A DNA stretch of 55,937 nucleotides from positions 1-55,937 of the forward strand of contig JADFQD010000006.1 in the NCBI GenBank assembly GCA_022561975.1, read 5' to 3'. The stretch comes from Acidobacteriota bacterium. Lineage in GTDB: Bacteria > Acidobacteriota > Thermoanaerobaculia > Multivoradales > JAHEKO01. Made by a program: the position numbers and the translations under genes. The number at the start of each line of letters is the position of its first letter. Position 1 is the stretch's first letter. Below the pieces are notes generated by a model. That model had not been told where the DNA came from. It saw nothing but the letters and a program-made list of their open reading frames with translations, and made no database searches. Positions 1-8,635 of this stretch are shown piece after piece.

Positions 1-1
1 G

Positions 2-1492
2 TCGCTGGCCTACGACGCCAACGACCGCCTCGTCGAGAGCAACGGCCTGACCATGACCCGCGACTTGAACGGCCGGATCGACGTGCTCACCCTGGCGCCG
101 GGAAAGACCGTGACCTACAGCTATGACGCCCGGGGGCTGTTGTCGCAGGTGACCGACTGGGTCGGCGGCGCTCCCGGGATCACCACCTTCACCTACGACG
201 ACGCCTCTCGGCTCACCACCATCACACGCCCCAACGGGGTCGATACGACGCTTGGCTACGACGCCGACTCACGGGTCGTGTCGATGACCGAGGGCGCGCT
301 CTCCTCGAGCGTCCTGACCTACGACGCCGCGGGCAAGCTCATCCGGGCCGACCGCACGGTGCCGACGGCGGGGGACGCCTCGGGCGCCACCCCCACCGCT
401 CACACCTACGACGACGCCTCGCAGGTTGTCGGTTATACCTACGACGCCCTGGGACGGCTCACCGACGACGGCGTCCGCACCTACGTCTGGGACCTGGCCT
501 CACGCCTCACCAGCGTCACCCGGTCGCCGAACACGGTGAGCTACACCTACGACGCTCTGGGCAATCGGCTCACCCGCACCGAGGCGGCCGCTACCCGCTG
601 CTACGTGTGGAACTACGCCCTGGGGCTGCCCTCGGTCAACGTCGAGCGCACGGGCGGCGCTTGCGGCAGCGACCTGCGCTACTACGTCACCACCCCTGGC
701 GGCCTGTTGCTCTACAGCCGCGAAGCGGCCGATGACAGCCGTCGCGACTACCACTACGACCAGATCGGCAACACGCTCTTTCTGACCGATGCTGCCGGTG
801 TGGTTGTGGCCTCCTACGCCTACGACCCCTACGGGGAGCTGTTGGCTTCGGCCGGCGCTGTGGAGAACCTCTTCACCTGGCAGGGGCGCTTCGGAGTGAT
901 GCGCGAAAAGGGGGCCACGGGAGCGACGGACGGTCTCTACTATCTCAGGGCGCGTTACTACGACAGCGGTACGCGGCGGTTCCTGTCCCGCGACCTGGTG
1001 CCGACCCTCGACCCGACGACCGTCAACCCCTACCAGTACGCTGCTGGCGCGCCGACGCGATTCGTGGACCCTTTGGGGTTGCAGCAGGACGAGCCGGAGG
1101 ACGCTGCCATCCCTGAGCTGAGACTGCCCGGCTCCAAGTCCGACCCTCGGCCCGTACCCAAAAACGTCTTTCCCTGTGGTCCAGCGAACCAGCGCGAAGC
1201 TAACAAGAAGGCGCTGAGCGAGATATCGGGCACGACAGTGGACTCGGCAAATGAGACTGCGAGCGTGGGCGAAGAGACCTCTTTCAGATTTGAAGGTAAG
1301 AATATGTTCCCCGAAACTGCTAGGTCGAGCGGAGCTGCCGCAAGCGGAGAGATCGAGTTGTCGACGGATTTTCCTTCGCAATTCTTATTTGATCTTGGCC
1401 GAACAGGGCGGCGCCGGTCAGATCCACCTTTATTTTTTCTTCAAGGGAACGGTCGATGGCACGCTCGCCGGCTGCGACGGTGCGACAGATAA
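2..1492 (+). CDS. RHS-repeat protein, C-terminal part (5' end outside window)
   Basis: The frame is open from the first bases, so the gene starts upstream. Repeated YD motifs of the RHS/YD type (YDANDRL, YDARGLL, YDDASRL, YDALGNRL) fill the first 300 residues. The RHS-associated core follows near 940-1080, with YYLRARYYD, FLSRD, NPYQYA and the closing DPLGL. In this family the core forms a shell around a variable C-terminal toxin or effector. Here about 140 residues follow DPLGL, and this stretch is visibly less G+C-rich than the core, as expected for exchangeable tips. The annotated frame ends in arginine-rich nonsense (GRTGRRRSDPP to RRLRRCDR), while plausible protein continues in another frame (see 1383-1694), so the end at 1492 is probably a frameshift product. 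No immunity gene follows. The RHS family is certain; the tip's activity is unknown. Confidence 0.85.
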   Translation, partial: SLAYDANDRLVESNGLTMTRDLNGRIDVLTLAPGKTVTYSYDARGLLSQVTDWVGGAPGITTFTYDDASRLTTITRPNGVDTTLGYDADSRVVSMTEGALSSSVLTYDAAGKLIRADRTVPTAGDASGATPTAHTYDDASQVVGYTYDALGRLTDDGVRTYVWDLASRLTSVTRSPNTVSYTYDALGNRLTRTEAAATRCYVWNYALGLPSVNVERTGGACGSDLRYYVTTPGGLLLYSREAADDSRRDYHYDQIGNTLFLTDAAGVVVASYAYDPYGELLASAGAVENLFTWQGRFGVMREKGATGATDGLYYLRARYYDSGTRRFLSRDLVPTLDPTTVNPYQYAAGAPTRFVDPLGLQQDEPEDAAIPELRLPGSKSDPRPVPKNVFPCGPANQREANKKALSEISGTTVDSANETASVGEETSFRFEGKNMFPETARSSGAAASGEIELSTDFPSQFLFDLGRTGRRRSDPPLFFLQGNGRWHARRLRRCDR

Positions 1493-1694
1493 CGTGAAGT
1501 ACGTGATGGAAACGGACTGCTTCACCGTGCGGGACTTTCCACCGCCGGCCGGAGTCACAGCCGAGATCCGCTGTGCGGCCGGGACGGCCGTATCGATCAA
1601 GACCGAAGGCGGTGGCCGAGTCGCGAAGAAGTGCGGTTGTACTGCGGACGGACTGCTGGACAAGGGTTCGACGATAAAAGTCAGGATGCCCTAA
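1383..1694 (+). pseudogene. Frameshifted end of the RHS variable tip domain
   Basis: This frame, one base off the RHS frame, reads as ordinary protein from about LILAEQGGAGQIHLYFF to the stop at 1694. It has regular strand-like segments and six cysteines (GCDG, TDCF, EIRCAA, KKCGC). In the same stretch the RHS frame gives a low-complexity Arg-rich tail. A single extra or missing base around 1380-1395, near the run ATTCTTATTT, would join the two. It may be a sequencing error, a real inactivating mutation or a displaced alternative tip. I do not recognise the domain. Confidence 0.55.
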
Positions 1695-1789
1695 CAGCCC
1701 GCCCGAGTTGGCTCGCCAAGCCGCGCACGTAGTCTCGCCGTCAGAGCCCGGTGCCGCCGACGCTATAGTAGTGGTCGCTGGAATCCCTG

Positions 1790-4700
1790 ATGGCGAGTCA
1801 GACCGAGTCATCCGATCGTTGGCGGCGGCAGTGTGAGCTGTTTCATGCGGCCTTGGAGCGCAAGTCTGCCGAGCGCCGGGCCTACCTGGAGCAGGCGTGC
1901 GCATCAGATCTCGAGTTGCGCCATGAGGTAGAGGCTCTGCTGGCAGCCCATGCGGAGGCGCCGAGTCTGCTGGATCATCTGGCGGAGATGGCGTTGGATT
2001 CCCAGCAAGATTTTGCCCAATCGACTGCCACTCCGAAGTCCTTGCAGCTCTCCGATCCGGTGTTGTCACCGGGCACGGTCTTAGCCGAGCGCTTCGAGAT
2101 AATCCGTCTCTTGGGTCGGGGCGGCATGGGCGCGGTCTACGAGGCGCGGGATCGGGAGCTCCATTCTTCCGTAGCCGTGAAAATCTTGCGTCCCGAGATC
2201 GCCAAAGAAGGCTCGGTACAAGAGCGCTTCCGCCGCGAGATTCAGCTCGCCCGTCAGGTCACCCACCCCAACGTCTGTCGCATTTACGACCTGGGTCTCC
2301 ACGGTGAGGATCTCCTGTTTCTCTCCATGGAGTTGCTGGAGGGGGAGACGCTCGCGGCGCGCTTGCAGCGGGAGGGGCCGTGGTCTCCCGAGGCAGCGCT
2401 GCCGATCGTCGAACAGGTCGCGGCGGCGCTGTCCGAAGCCCACCGGGTGGGCGTGATTCACCGGGATCTGAAGAGCGCCAACGTCATGTTAGTGCCGGAA
2501 GGCGAGGACGTGCGGGCGGTGGTCACCGACTTCGGCCTGGCGATCTCCAAGCGTGCCGGGGAGGGCAAGACGGAGCATCTCACCCGCACGGGGGAGCTGC
2601 TGGGAACACTGGCTTACATGGCCCCGGAGCAGCTCGAGGGGGGGAGGACCACACCGGCGACGGATGTCTACGCCCTAGGGCTTTTGCTCTACGAGATGGT
2701 GACGGGGGAGCTGCCCTTCAGCAGCGATACCCCGATCTCGGGGGCCCTGCATCGACTGAAGAAGAAAGCTCCATCGCCACGCCACAGGGCGCCGGAGCTG
2801 GACCGGCTGTGGGAACACACGATTTTGCGCTGTCTGGAGCGGGATCCCGAGGAGCGGTTTCGGTCTCCAGGGGAAGTCGTGACGGCGCTCAAAGGGGAGG
2901 CCGTGCCGGCGCGCTGGACGCCGCGGCGTAGGCGGCGCTGGGCGCTGGGCGGGGGGACAGCCGCCGCCTTGGCCGTACTGGCCTTCCTGGTCGGGCCTCA
3001 GTGGTTCTCTCCAGGTTCGCCAACAGCGGTGGAGGCACTGGGGTTTGGGGAGCGTGACTGGGTGTTGATCGCGGCGTTTGAAAACCGCACGGGTGAGGAT
3101 ATCTTCGACGGCACGTTGGAGGCGGCCCTGGGCCGGGAGCTGTCCAATTCGCGGTTCGTCAATGTGGTACCTCGGGAGCGGGTTGGGGACACCCTGAAGC
3201 TGATGAAGAAGCCGCTGGATTCTCGCCTGGATACTAATCTGGCTCGTGAGGTGGCGCTGCGCGACGGAGGCATCCGGGCGCTTCTTACTGGTCGGGTGGA
3301 GAAGCTCGGCCCAACCTACGTGCTGAGTGCCGAGTTGGTGGACGCCGGATCGGGGGTCACGGTTGCCGGTCTGAGCGAGGAGGCGAGGGACCAGGAAACA
3401 ATCCTAGCCGCCATCCGCCGGCTTTCCAGCAGGGTCCGAGAGTCGCTAGGGGAAACCCTGCCGCTGATTCGACAGAGCGAGCGGAAACTCGAGCCGATGA
3501 CTACCCCGTCGCTCAAGGCACTTCATCTTTTCACCCAGGCGGATCGAGTGATCGCGGGACCGAACGACCGGGTGGCCGAAGAGCTGCTCCGCCAGGCGGT
3601 GGCCGAGGACCCTGACTTCGCTTCCGGTTACATGCACTTGGCCTTCGCCATCAGGAACCAGAGCCGCGCCAAGACGGAGTACCTGCCCTATGCCGAAAGA
3701 GCTTTCGAGCTGGCCGACACCACCTCCGATCGGGAGCGCTACTTTATCCGCGGCGGCTACTACTCCATGATGGGCCAGATGGAAGAGTCCCAGACGGCGT
3801 ACAAAGCGCTCCTACAGCTCCACCCCGATCACTTCTGGGCCAACAACAACATGGTCCATCAGCTGGCCTGGGAGTTCGCGCGCTTCGAAGAGGCCGTGCC
3901 CTACGCGGTCCAGCTCGCCAAGATAAGGCCCGACGACCCGGATGTCCTTGCTGTGGCAGCACGGGCGTTGGCGCAGTGGGCGAATCGCCCGGCAGAGGCG
4001 AAGCCGTACATCGAGCGTGCTACAGCACTCCTGCGACAAGACGACGCAAGAACCGGTTCTTTCAACTCTGTGTGGTTGCGTTTCTATCCGACCCACGAGC
4101 ATTGGGTCAAGAACGACCCCGGACGGGTCCTCGAGGATCTCTCTCGGGAGGAGACGGCTCTGAACTCACTGGACGGAGCAGCGAGGAGGCAGCTTACCTG
4201 GTTCATCGCAGATGGCTTCAGAAATCTCGGCCGGATCGAGAAAGCTACCGAGCTGTTCGGCGACACCTACTACGAAAGCTACCACTGCCACCTTGCTGCG
4301 ACGGCGTTCTTGCGCGGCGACCCGGGGCGTGCCCAGGAGCACCTGAAGCGGTCCTTCCTTGGTGCCCCGCCACCGTCCCGGATGGAGCCGCTCCGCATCA
4401 TGCTGCTGGCGCGAACGAGTGGGATCGAGGCGGCTCAGGAAGCCCTTTCTGATCTGGAAGCCGCGGCTCAGGAGACCCGACGTGTGGTTCCCGACTCCAT
4501 CTTCAGCATCCTCGGAGGCGAGCTGGCTCTGGCCCGCAACGAGACCGAAGAAGGTATTCGATTGCTGAGCGCCGGTCTGCCGGTCGAGCGAGCACTCGGC
4601 TCCACGATCTATTTCCTGGGCTCCGATTCGCTCGCCGATGCCTTGAGAAAGATGGGCGACTCCGACCGCGCACTCCGTGCCCTAGAGGAAGCCTCCCTCC

Positions 4701-4912
4701 AGAGGAGCCGCGTTTTCCCCCACGCAGGCAGCTTCTGGTTGAGAGTTCAGTGGCGACTCGCTCAGCTCTACCGCGAGCTGGGCCGGGAGGCGGAAGCCCA
4801 GGCAATCGAGGGCGAACTGCGCGAGCTCTTGGCCTACGCCGATCCGGATTTCTGGCTCGTTCGGGAACTGGAGAATCTGCACAGACCTGCGACTGCCTCC
4901 GCCGCAGCGTAG
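1790..4912 (+). CDS. Membrane serine/threonine protein kinase with C-terminal TPR region
   Basis: The Hanks-type kinase domain spans roughly residues 103-370: glycine loop LGRGGMG (108-114), catalytic lysine K131 in VAVKIL, HRDLKSAN with D226, DFG with D247, and APE in YMAPEQ. The N-terminal 65 residues form the helical block often found ahead of acidobacterial kinases. One membrane segment lies at about 385-405 after an Arg-rich stop. Next comes an FlgO/CsgG-like alpha/beta region (WVLIAAFENRTGEDIF), then several hundred residues of degenerate TPR-like helices. The kinase should face the cytoplasm and the TPR part the periplasm, a receptor layout. The ECF sigma gene starts 65 bases downstream and is the likely partner; no anti-sigma factor is visible. 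Length is 1040 aa. Kinase identity is certain; the signal sensed is unknown. Confidence 0.93.
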   Translation: MASQTESSDRWRRQCELFHAALERKSAERRAYLEQACASDLELRHEVEALLAAHAEAPSLLDHLAEMALDSQQDFAQSTATPKSLQLSDPVLSPGTVLAERFEIIRLLGRGGMGAVYEARDRELHSSVAVKILRPEIAKEGSVQERFRREIQLARQVTHPNVCRIYDLGLHGEDLLFLSMELLEGETLAARLQREGPWSPEAALPIVEQVAAALSEAHRVGVIHRDLKSANVMLVPEGEDVRAVVTDFGLAISKRAGEGKTEHLTRTGELLGTLAYMAPEQLEGGRTTPATDVYALGLLLYEMVTGELPFSSDTPISGALHRLKKKAPSPRHRAPELDRLWEHTILRCLERDPEERFRSPGEVVTALKGEAVPARWTPRRRRRWALGGGTAAALAVLAFLVGPQWFSPGSPTAVEALGFGERDWVLIAAFENRTGEDIFDGTLEAALGRELSNSRFVNVVPRERVGDTLKLMKKPLDSRLDTNLAREVALRDGGIRALLTGRVEKLGPTYVLSAELVDAGSGVTVAGLSEEARDQETILAAIRRLSSRVRESLGETLPLIRQSERKLEPMTTPSLKALHLFTQADRVIAGPNDRVAEELLRQAVAEDPDFASGYMHLAFAIRNQSRAKTEYLPYAERAFELADTTSDRERYFIRGGYYSMMGQMEESQTAYKALLQLHPDHFWANNNMVHQLAWEFARFEEAVPYAVQLAKIRPDDPDVLAVAARALAQWANRPAEAKPYIERATALLRQDDARTGSFNSVWLRFYPTHEHWVKNDPGRVLEDLSREETALNSLDGAARRQLTWFIADGFRNLGRIEKATELFGDTYYESYHCHLAATAFLRGDPGRAQEHLKRSFLGAPPPSRMEPLRIMLLARTSGIEAAQEALSDLEAAAQETRRVVPDSIFSILGGELALARNETEEGIRLLSAGLPVERALGSTIYFLGSDSLADALRKMGDSDRALRALEEASLQRSRVFPHAGSFWLRVQWRLAQLYRELGREAEAQAIEGELRELLAYADPDFWLVRELENLHRPATASAAA

Positions 4913-4977
4913 CGCCAGCCCCTCGGGGGATTTCTCCGCTGGGTCTGCCGCTGCGGGATAGGATGATTCCAGCAGGC

Positions 4978-5556
4978 ATGACCGACTCATCAACCTCTCC
5001 ACCGCACCAGATCACGCGGATACTGAAGGCCATTAGCGCTGGCGATCCGGACAAAGCCGACCAGCTCTACTCCCTGGTATATGACGAGCTGCGCCAGATG
5101 GCGCGAGTCAAGATGGCGCGCGAGAGGCCGGGGCAGACCCTCCAGCCCACGGCACTGGTACATGAGGCCTACCTCCGTCTGCTGGGCGGCGAGGAGCCCC
5201 AGTGGGAGAGCCGGGCACACTTCTTTACTGCCGCCGCCGAAGCCATGCGCCGCATCCTGATCGATCGGGCCCGACGCTATGCCAGGGCGAAGCATGGCGG
5301 TGGCCGGCAACGGGTCGAACTGGAGTCGTCGGCCGGCGCCCAGCAGCCCCAGAGCGAAACGCTCTTGGCCCTGGACGAGGTGCTCGACCGGCTGGAAGAG
5401 CGCGATGCGCAGATGGCCCAGGTGGTGAAGTTGCGCTACTTTGCGGGTCTGACGGCGAAGGAGACAGCCGAGGCGATGGGGATCTCGGAGCGGAGTGTCT
5501 ACCGCTCCTCGACCCTCGCCAAGGCCTGGCTCCACCGGGAGATGAGCTCGCAGTGA
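4978..5556 (+). CDS. ECF-type RNA polymerase sigma factor (TIGR02999-like)
   Basis: This 192-residue protein has sigma region 2 in the first half (ALVHEAYLRLL, then FFTAAAEAMRRILIDRAR) and region 4 as a helix-turn-helix at the end (VVKLRYFAGLTAKETAEAMG, then SERSVYR). The pattern matches the TIGR02999 group common in Acidobacteria and Planctomycetes, often found beside Pkn kinases. The open frame runs much further upstream inside the kinase gene, but that part is shadow sequence. ATG 4978 is chosen because AGCAGG lies just before it and family members start close to the region 2 helix; ATG 4963 is possible. No anti-sigma gene follows, so control by the upstream kinase, perhaps by phosphorylation, is the natural inference. 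Confidence 0.9.
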   Translation: MTDSSTSPPHQITRILKAISAGDPDKADQLYSLVYDELRQMARVKMARERPGQTLQPTALVHEAYLRLLGGEEPQWESRAHFFTAAAEAMRRILIDRARRYARAKHGGGRQRVELESSAGAQQPQSETLLALDEVLDRLEERDAQMAQVVKLRYFAGLTAKETAEAMGISERSVYRSSTLAKAWLHREMSSQ

Positions 5557-5574
5557 TGAGCTAGGACTGGCCCG

Positions 5575-7380
5575 CTATCTTCCCCCTGCCAGCGGCAGCT
5601 CGCCGAGCTTGCCGTGCACCTTTTCGAACTGCCCTCGCACCCTCCATAGCCGAGTTGCCGGGTCGTAGACGGCGAAATCCGCCGCACCGTCGCCGTCGTA
5701 GTCGCCGGGTACGGGAATATCGCCCATCTGCCCGAACTTCGCTTTCGCTATTCTGCGTACCCGCCATTGGCCCGATTTGGGGATCCAGACTGCGATGTCG
5801 GTTTTACCGTCGCCGTCGTAGTCGGCCGGCACGGGGATGCTACCGCTGTTGCCGAATTTGAGTCGCTTCTGATCTTCGATGATCCAGAGCCGCTTCGAGG
5901 GGCGATAGACCGCTCGGTCGGTGGTTCCATCGCCGTCGTAGTCGCCCGGTATCGGAATATCGCCCATCTGTCCGAACGCCACCTCCTCGACTTGGAGTAG
6001 TGACGAATAGGCCACACCGGTCGCGGTGGCGACTCGGGCTGACTCCAGGTCCGCTCCGTCGGCGATATGCCAGGTCCCGGTTGCGGGTCGGAAGAACGCG
6101 GCGTCGGTCTTGCCGTCCCCATCGTAGTCACCCGGGGCGGGAATGTCGCCCGCCTGCCCGAAACCTGAGATGGTGAACTGCTTGCGCACCTTCCAGACAC
6201 CCTGGGCGGCATCGAAGTAGGCCACATCGGCCTTGCCGTTGCCGTCGTAGTCCCCCGGAACCGGTAGTGCGTTCGGCGCGCCGAATTTGATCTTCTTCCT
6301 CTTGCCTCGGATGCTCCAACGGTATGTTTTGGGATTGTAGACGGCGAGATCGGTGCTGCCGTCACCGGTGTAATCCGAGTGCGCAGCTGCAACGCCGGAG
6401 CGCAGAACCCAGGTGTCCGCAAGATTGGTGTCGCCCAAATCCGCACGGCCTCCGAACATCACCATCTGGCCTTGGGCGCTGTCATAGGCCATCGCGTGCA
6501 GCTTGCGGGCCGGCGGACCGCCAACGCTCACCTGTTTCCAACTCTTCCCGTTCCACTCCCAGGTGTCGTCGAAATCCCCGTCGGGCTGGTTGTCGTGACC
6601 GCCATAGAGGACTACCACGCCGCGCCGGCTGTCGTAGACCATGCTGGACCCCCAACGGGGTGAAGGTCCTGTCGAGCTGACCTGTGTCCAGGACGTGCCG
6701 TCCCATTCCCAGGTGTCGTTGAGATTTCCCGAGTTTCCAAAACCTCCAAAAAGAACTGTAACTCCGCGCTGGCTATCGTAGGCCAGACCCGCAGGGGATC
6801 GGCCGGGAGGCCCCGAAGTGCTGACCTCTGTCCAGGTATTCCCATCCCACTCCCAGGTGTCGGCGGGAGAATCTCCGAAGATCTGCCCCGAGAACAGAAC
6901 CATCACCCCTCGAGCGCTGTCATAGACCATTGGAGCACGCCGCGGCGACGGGCCCGAGGAGGCCACTTGTCGCCACTCCTTGCCGTCCCACTCCCAGGTG
7001 TCGCCAACGAACTCGGCGCAGCCCGTTCCACAGACGAAGCCTCCGAACAGCACCGTCACGTCCCTGGAGCTGTCGTACACCATGGCCGAGGTTTGCCGAG
7101 GCGAGGGACCTTCGACGTTGAGCTGTTTCCACTTGGCGCCGTTCCACTGCCAGGTGTCGCCAAGGGTGTGTCCATCCCAGCCCCCGAAAGAGAGCATAAC
7201 CCCGCGCGTGCTGTCGTAGGCCAGGGCCCCCGGCTGCCGAGACGAAGGAGCGGAGCCCGCGGACTCGGTCCAGACCGTCTGAGCGAAGGAGGCGTTGGCG
7301 GTCCAGATCAGGGTCGCCAAGAATATGAGTGAAAGCAAAGATCGACGGTTTCGATTGAGACAGTGTTTTGTTCGCTTCAT
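5575..7380 (-). CDS. Secreted Kelch-repeat and VCBS/FG-GAP-repeat protein
   Basis: The 601-residue protein starts at ATG 7380, preceded by GAGGAGA, with a signal peptide (MKRTKHCLNRNRRSLLSLIF, cut near ASFAQ). Six Kelch-like repeats follow, each carrying MVYDS-R-V-VLFGG and DTWEWDG--W-QV. Then come six repeats built on DYDGDGKTD-AVY-P---W-V, a calcium-binding FG-GAP/VCBS pattern. Both halves are expected to form beta-propellers, so it is probably an extracellular or surface two-propeller protein for binding or adhesion. It is convergent with the sigma gene (18 bases between stops). A TTGACT hexamer lies upstream at about 7541-7546 (minus strand), but a good -10 is not evident. Repeat copies are very similar to each other, suggesting recent duplication or gene conversion. 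Ligand unknown. Confidence 0.88.
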   Translation of the reverse strand: MKRTKHCLNRNRRSLLSLIFLATLIWTANASFAQTVWTESAGSAPSSRQPGALAYDSTRGVMLSFGGWDGHTLGDTWQWNGAKWKQLNVEGPSPRQTSAMVYDSSRDVTVLFGGFVCGTGCAEFVGDTWEWDGKEWRQVASSGPSPRRAPMVYDSARGVMVLFSGQIFGDSPADTWEWDGNTWTEVSTSGPPGRSPAGLAYDSQRGVTVLFGGFGNSGNLNDTWEWDGTSWTQVSSTGPSPRWGSSMVYDSRRGVVVLYGGHDNQPDGDFDDTWEWNGKSWKQVSVGGPPARKLHAMAYDSAQGQMVMFGGRADLGDTNLADTWVLRSGVAAAHSDYTGDGSTDLAVYNPKTYRWSIRGKRKKIKFGAPNALPVPGDYDGNGKADVAYFDAAQGVWKVRKQFTISGFGQAGDIPAPGDYDGDGKTDAAFFRPATGTWHIADGADLESARVATATGVAYSSLLQVEEVAFGQMGDIPIPGDYDGDGTTDRAVYRPSKRLWIIEDQKRLKFGNSGSIPVPADYDGDGKTDIAVWIPKSGQWRVRRIAKAKFGQMGDIPVPGDYDGDGAADFAVYDPATRLWRVRGQFEKVHGKLGELPLAGGR

Positions 7381-7676
7381 CGGTTTTCTCCTCTCGATCG
7401 GCGGGCTGCCAGCTCGTGGCTGCCTGCCTGGTCGCAGGCGGCGCTCATTCGCAGTGCCGCGCAACCGGATTCTTCTTCATAGGTACATGCGCCAAAGAGA
7501 AGAAAACCCTGCCATTGCGTAATCGAGGCGAGCCTGTTCCTAGTCAAAACCCCGTCTACTTGGGATGGGGCGGCATTCGAGGACCCGGACTGAGATGTCT
7601 TTATCTGAGGCGTAGCGATTCGCACTGGGGAAGCACATCGCGGCTTCGTGCGGCGGTATTTTGGAATAATGCCGGC
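7381..7676. other. Divergent intergenic region (296 bp)
   Basis: It separates the Kelch/VCBS gene (minus) from the phosphatase gene (plus). It holds the ribosome site of the Kelch gene (TCTCCTC, 7387-7393, read on the minus strand). The open frames crossing it have no recognisable protein. AT-rich runs just before 7677 (TATTTT and AATAAT) could belong to a promoter. I see no RNA gene or clear operator. Confidence 0.5.
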
Positions 7677-8504
7677 ATGATTGGAGCAGGCGATCGACTC
7701 GAAGTGGCCCGGGAGGCGGCGTGCAGCGGCGGCAGAGTTCTGATGGAGGCCTTTCAGCAGGGTGATTTGGAGATCGAGCGCAAAGCGGCGCACGACTTCG
7801 TGACCTCGGCGGATCGGGCGAGCGAGAAGGCGATTCTCGAGTTGGTGGCCGGGAGATGCCCGGGGGATCAGATTCTGAGCGAGGAAGAGGGGCTCGTGGG
7901 GCCGGCTTCGGACTACCAGTGGATTGTCGATCCTCTGGACGGCACCACGAATTTCCTCCGCGGCCTGCCGGTCTTCGGCGTGTCGGTGGCCTGTCGCTGC
8001 GCGGGGGAGACCATCGTCGGGGTGGTCTTCGACCCGGTCAACGACCGGTTGTACTGTGCCGAGCGTGGAGCCGGAGCCGAGTGCGACGGCCGGCGTCTCG
8101 AAGTGTCGGGCCGAGGAGGGCTCGAGGGTGCGTTTCTGGCTACCGGATTCCCCTTCAGGGCTCGGGAGGGACTCGATCTCTACCTGGAGATCTTTCGGCG
8201 GGTTTTCGGCGGAGCCGGCGCCATACGGCGATGCGGAGCTGCCGTTCTGGATCTTGCGCATACGGCAGCCGGGGTCTACGATGGCTTCTTCGAATTTCGG
8301 CTGTCGGCCTGGGACCTGGCAGCCGGCGCGCTCTTGATTGAAGAAGCCGGCGGGCGGGTGAGCGACCTCGACGGCGGCCGTAGGTATTTGGCAACCGGGA
8401 ATCTGATCGCGGGATCTCCACGGGTGCACGCCGAATTGCTCGAGAAAATAACCGCGGTCGCCGGTGAGACAGAGCTAGCCCGGATTTTTCCCCAGGATTC
8501 GTAG
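7677..8504 (+). CDS. suhB: Inositol-monophosphatase family enzyme
   Basis: The FIG/IMPase family hydrolyses phosphate monoesters such as inositol 1-phosphate with magnesium. The metal-binding residues are visible: E69-E71 (SEEEG), D85 and D88 in DPLDGT, and D213 in WDLAAG, followed by the family's EEAGG. At 275 residues it is a normal full-length member. Start ATG 7677 is chosen because the family starts a few residues before the first helix; the longer open frame upstream carries no family sequence. The 3' end, including the stop, lies inside a nested hairpin (8488-8542). Substrate cannot be told from sequence: suhB-type, PAP phosphatase and histidinol phosphatase relatives share these motifs. 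Confidence 0.88.
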   Translation: MIGAGDRLEVAREAACSGGRVLMEAFQQGDLEIERKAAHDFVTSADRASEKAILELVAGRCPGDQILSEEEGLVGPASDYQWIVDPLDGTTNFLRGLPVFGVSVACRCAGETIVGVVFDPVNDRLYCAERGAGAECDGRRLEVSGRGGLEGAFLATGFPFRAREGLDLYLEIFRRVFGGAGAIRRCGAAVLDLAHTAAGVYDGFFEFRLSAWDLAAGALLIEEAGGRVSDLDGGRRYLATGNLIAGSPRVHAELLEKITAVAGETELARIFPQDS

Positions 8505-8542
8505 CAAGGAGGCTTCCGCCTCCGCAGTAGAATCCTGGGGAA
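8488..8542. terminator. Nested stem-loop at the end of the phosphatase gene
   Basis: An outer perfect 13-bp stem (TTCCCCAGGATTC 8488-8500 with GAATCCTGGGGAA 8530-8542) encloses an inner 6-bp stem with TTCC loop (GGAGGC 8508-8513, GCCTCC 8518-8523). The stop codon 8502-8504 sits between the two stems. No T-run follows, so it may be a 3'-end-stabilising structure or a Rho-related site rather than a classical terminator. Confidence 0.55.
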
Positions 8543-8635
8543 TAATGCGGGCTGAACGTGGCTGTGCCGCGTTGTAAACCCGCCCACGAGTTGGCGTGCT
8601 AGGGTTCCGTCGAGCCATCCCTTAGGACACCACCG

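Noticed and set aside
1320-2069. 249-codon minus-strand frame over the RHS end and kinase start
   Set aside because: Considered as an immunity gene, but it runs through the kinase N-terminus, is Pro/Arg-rich and has no ribosome site.
5575-7380. Repeat region read as a CRISPR or DNA satellite
   Set aside because: The periodicity follows protein repeats with codon-level variation and an open frame with signal peptide.
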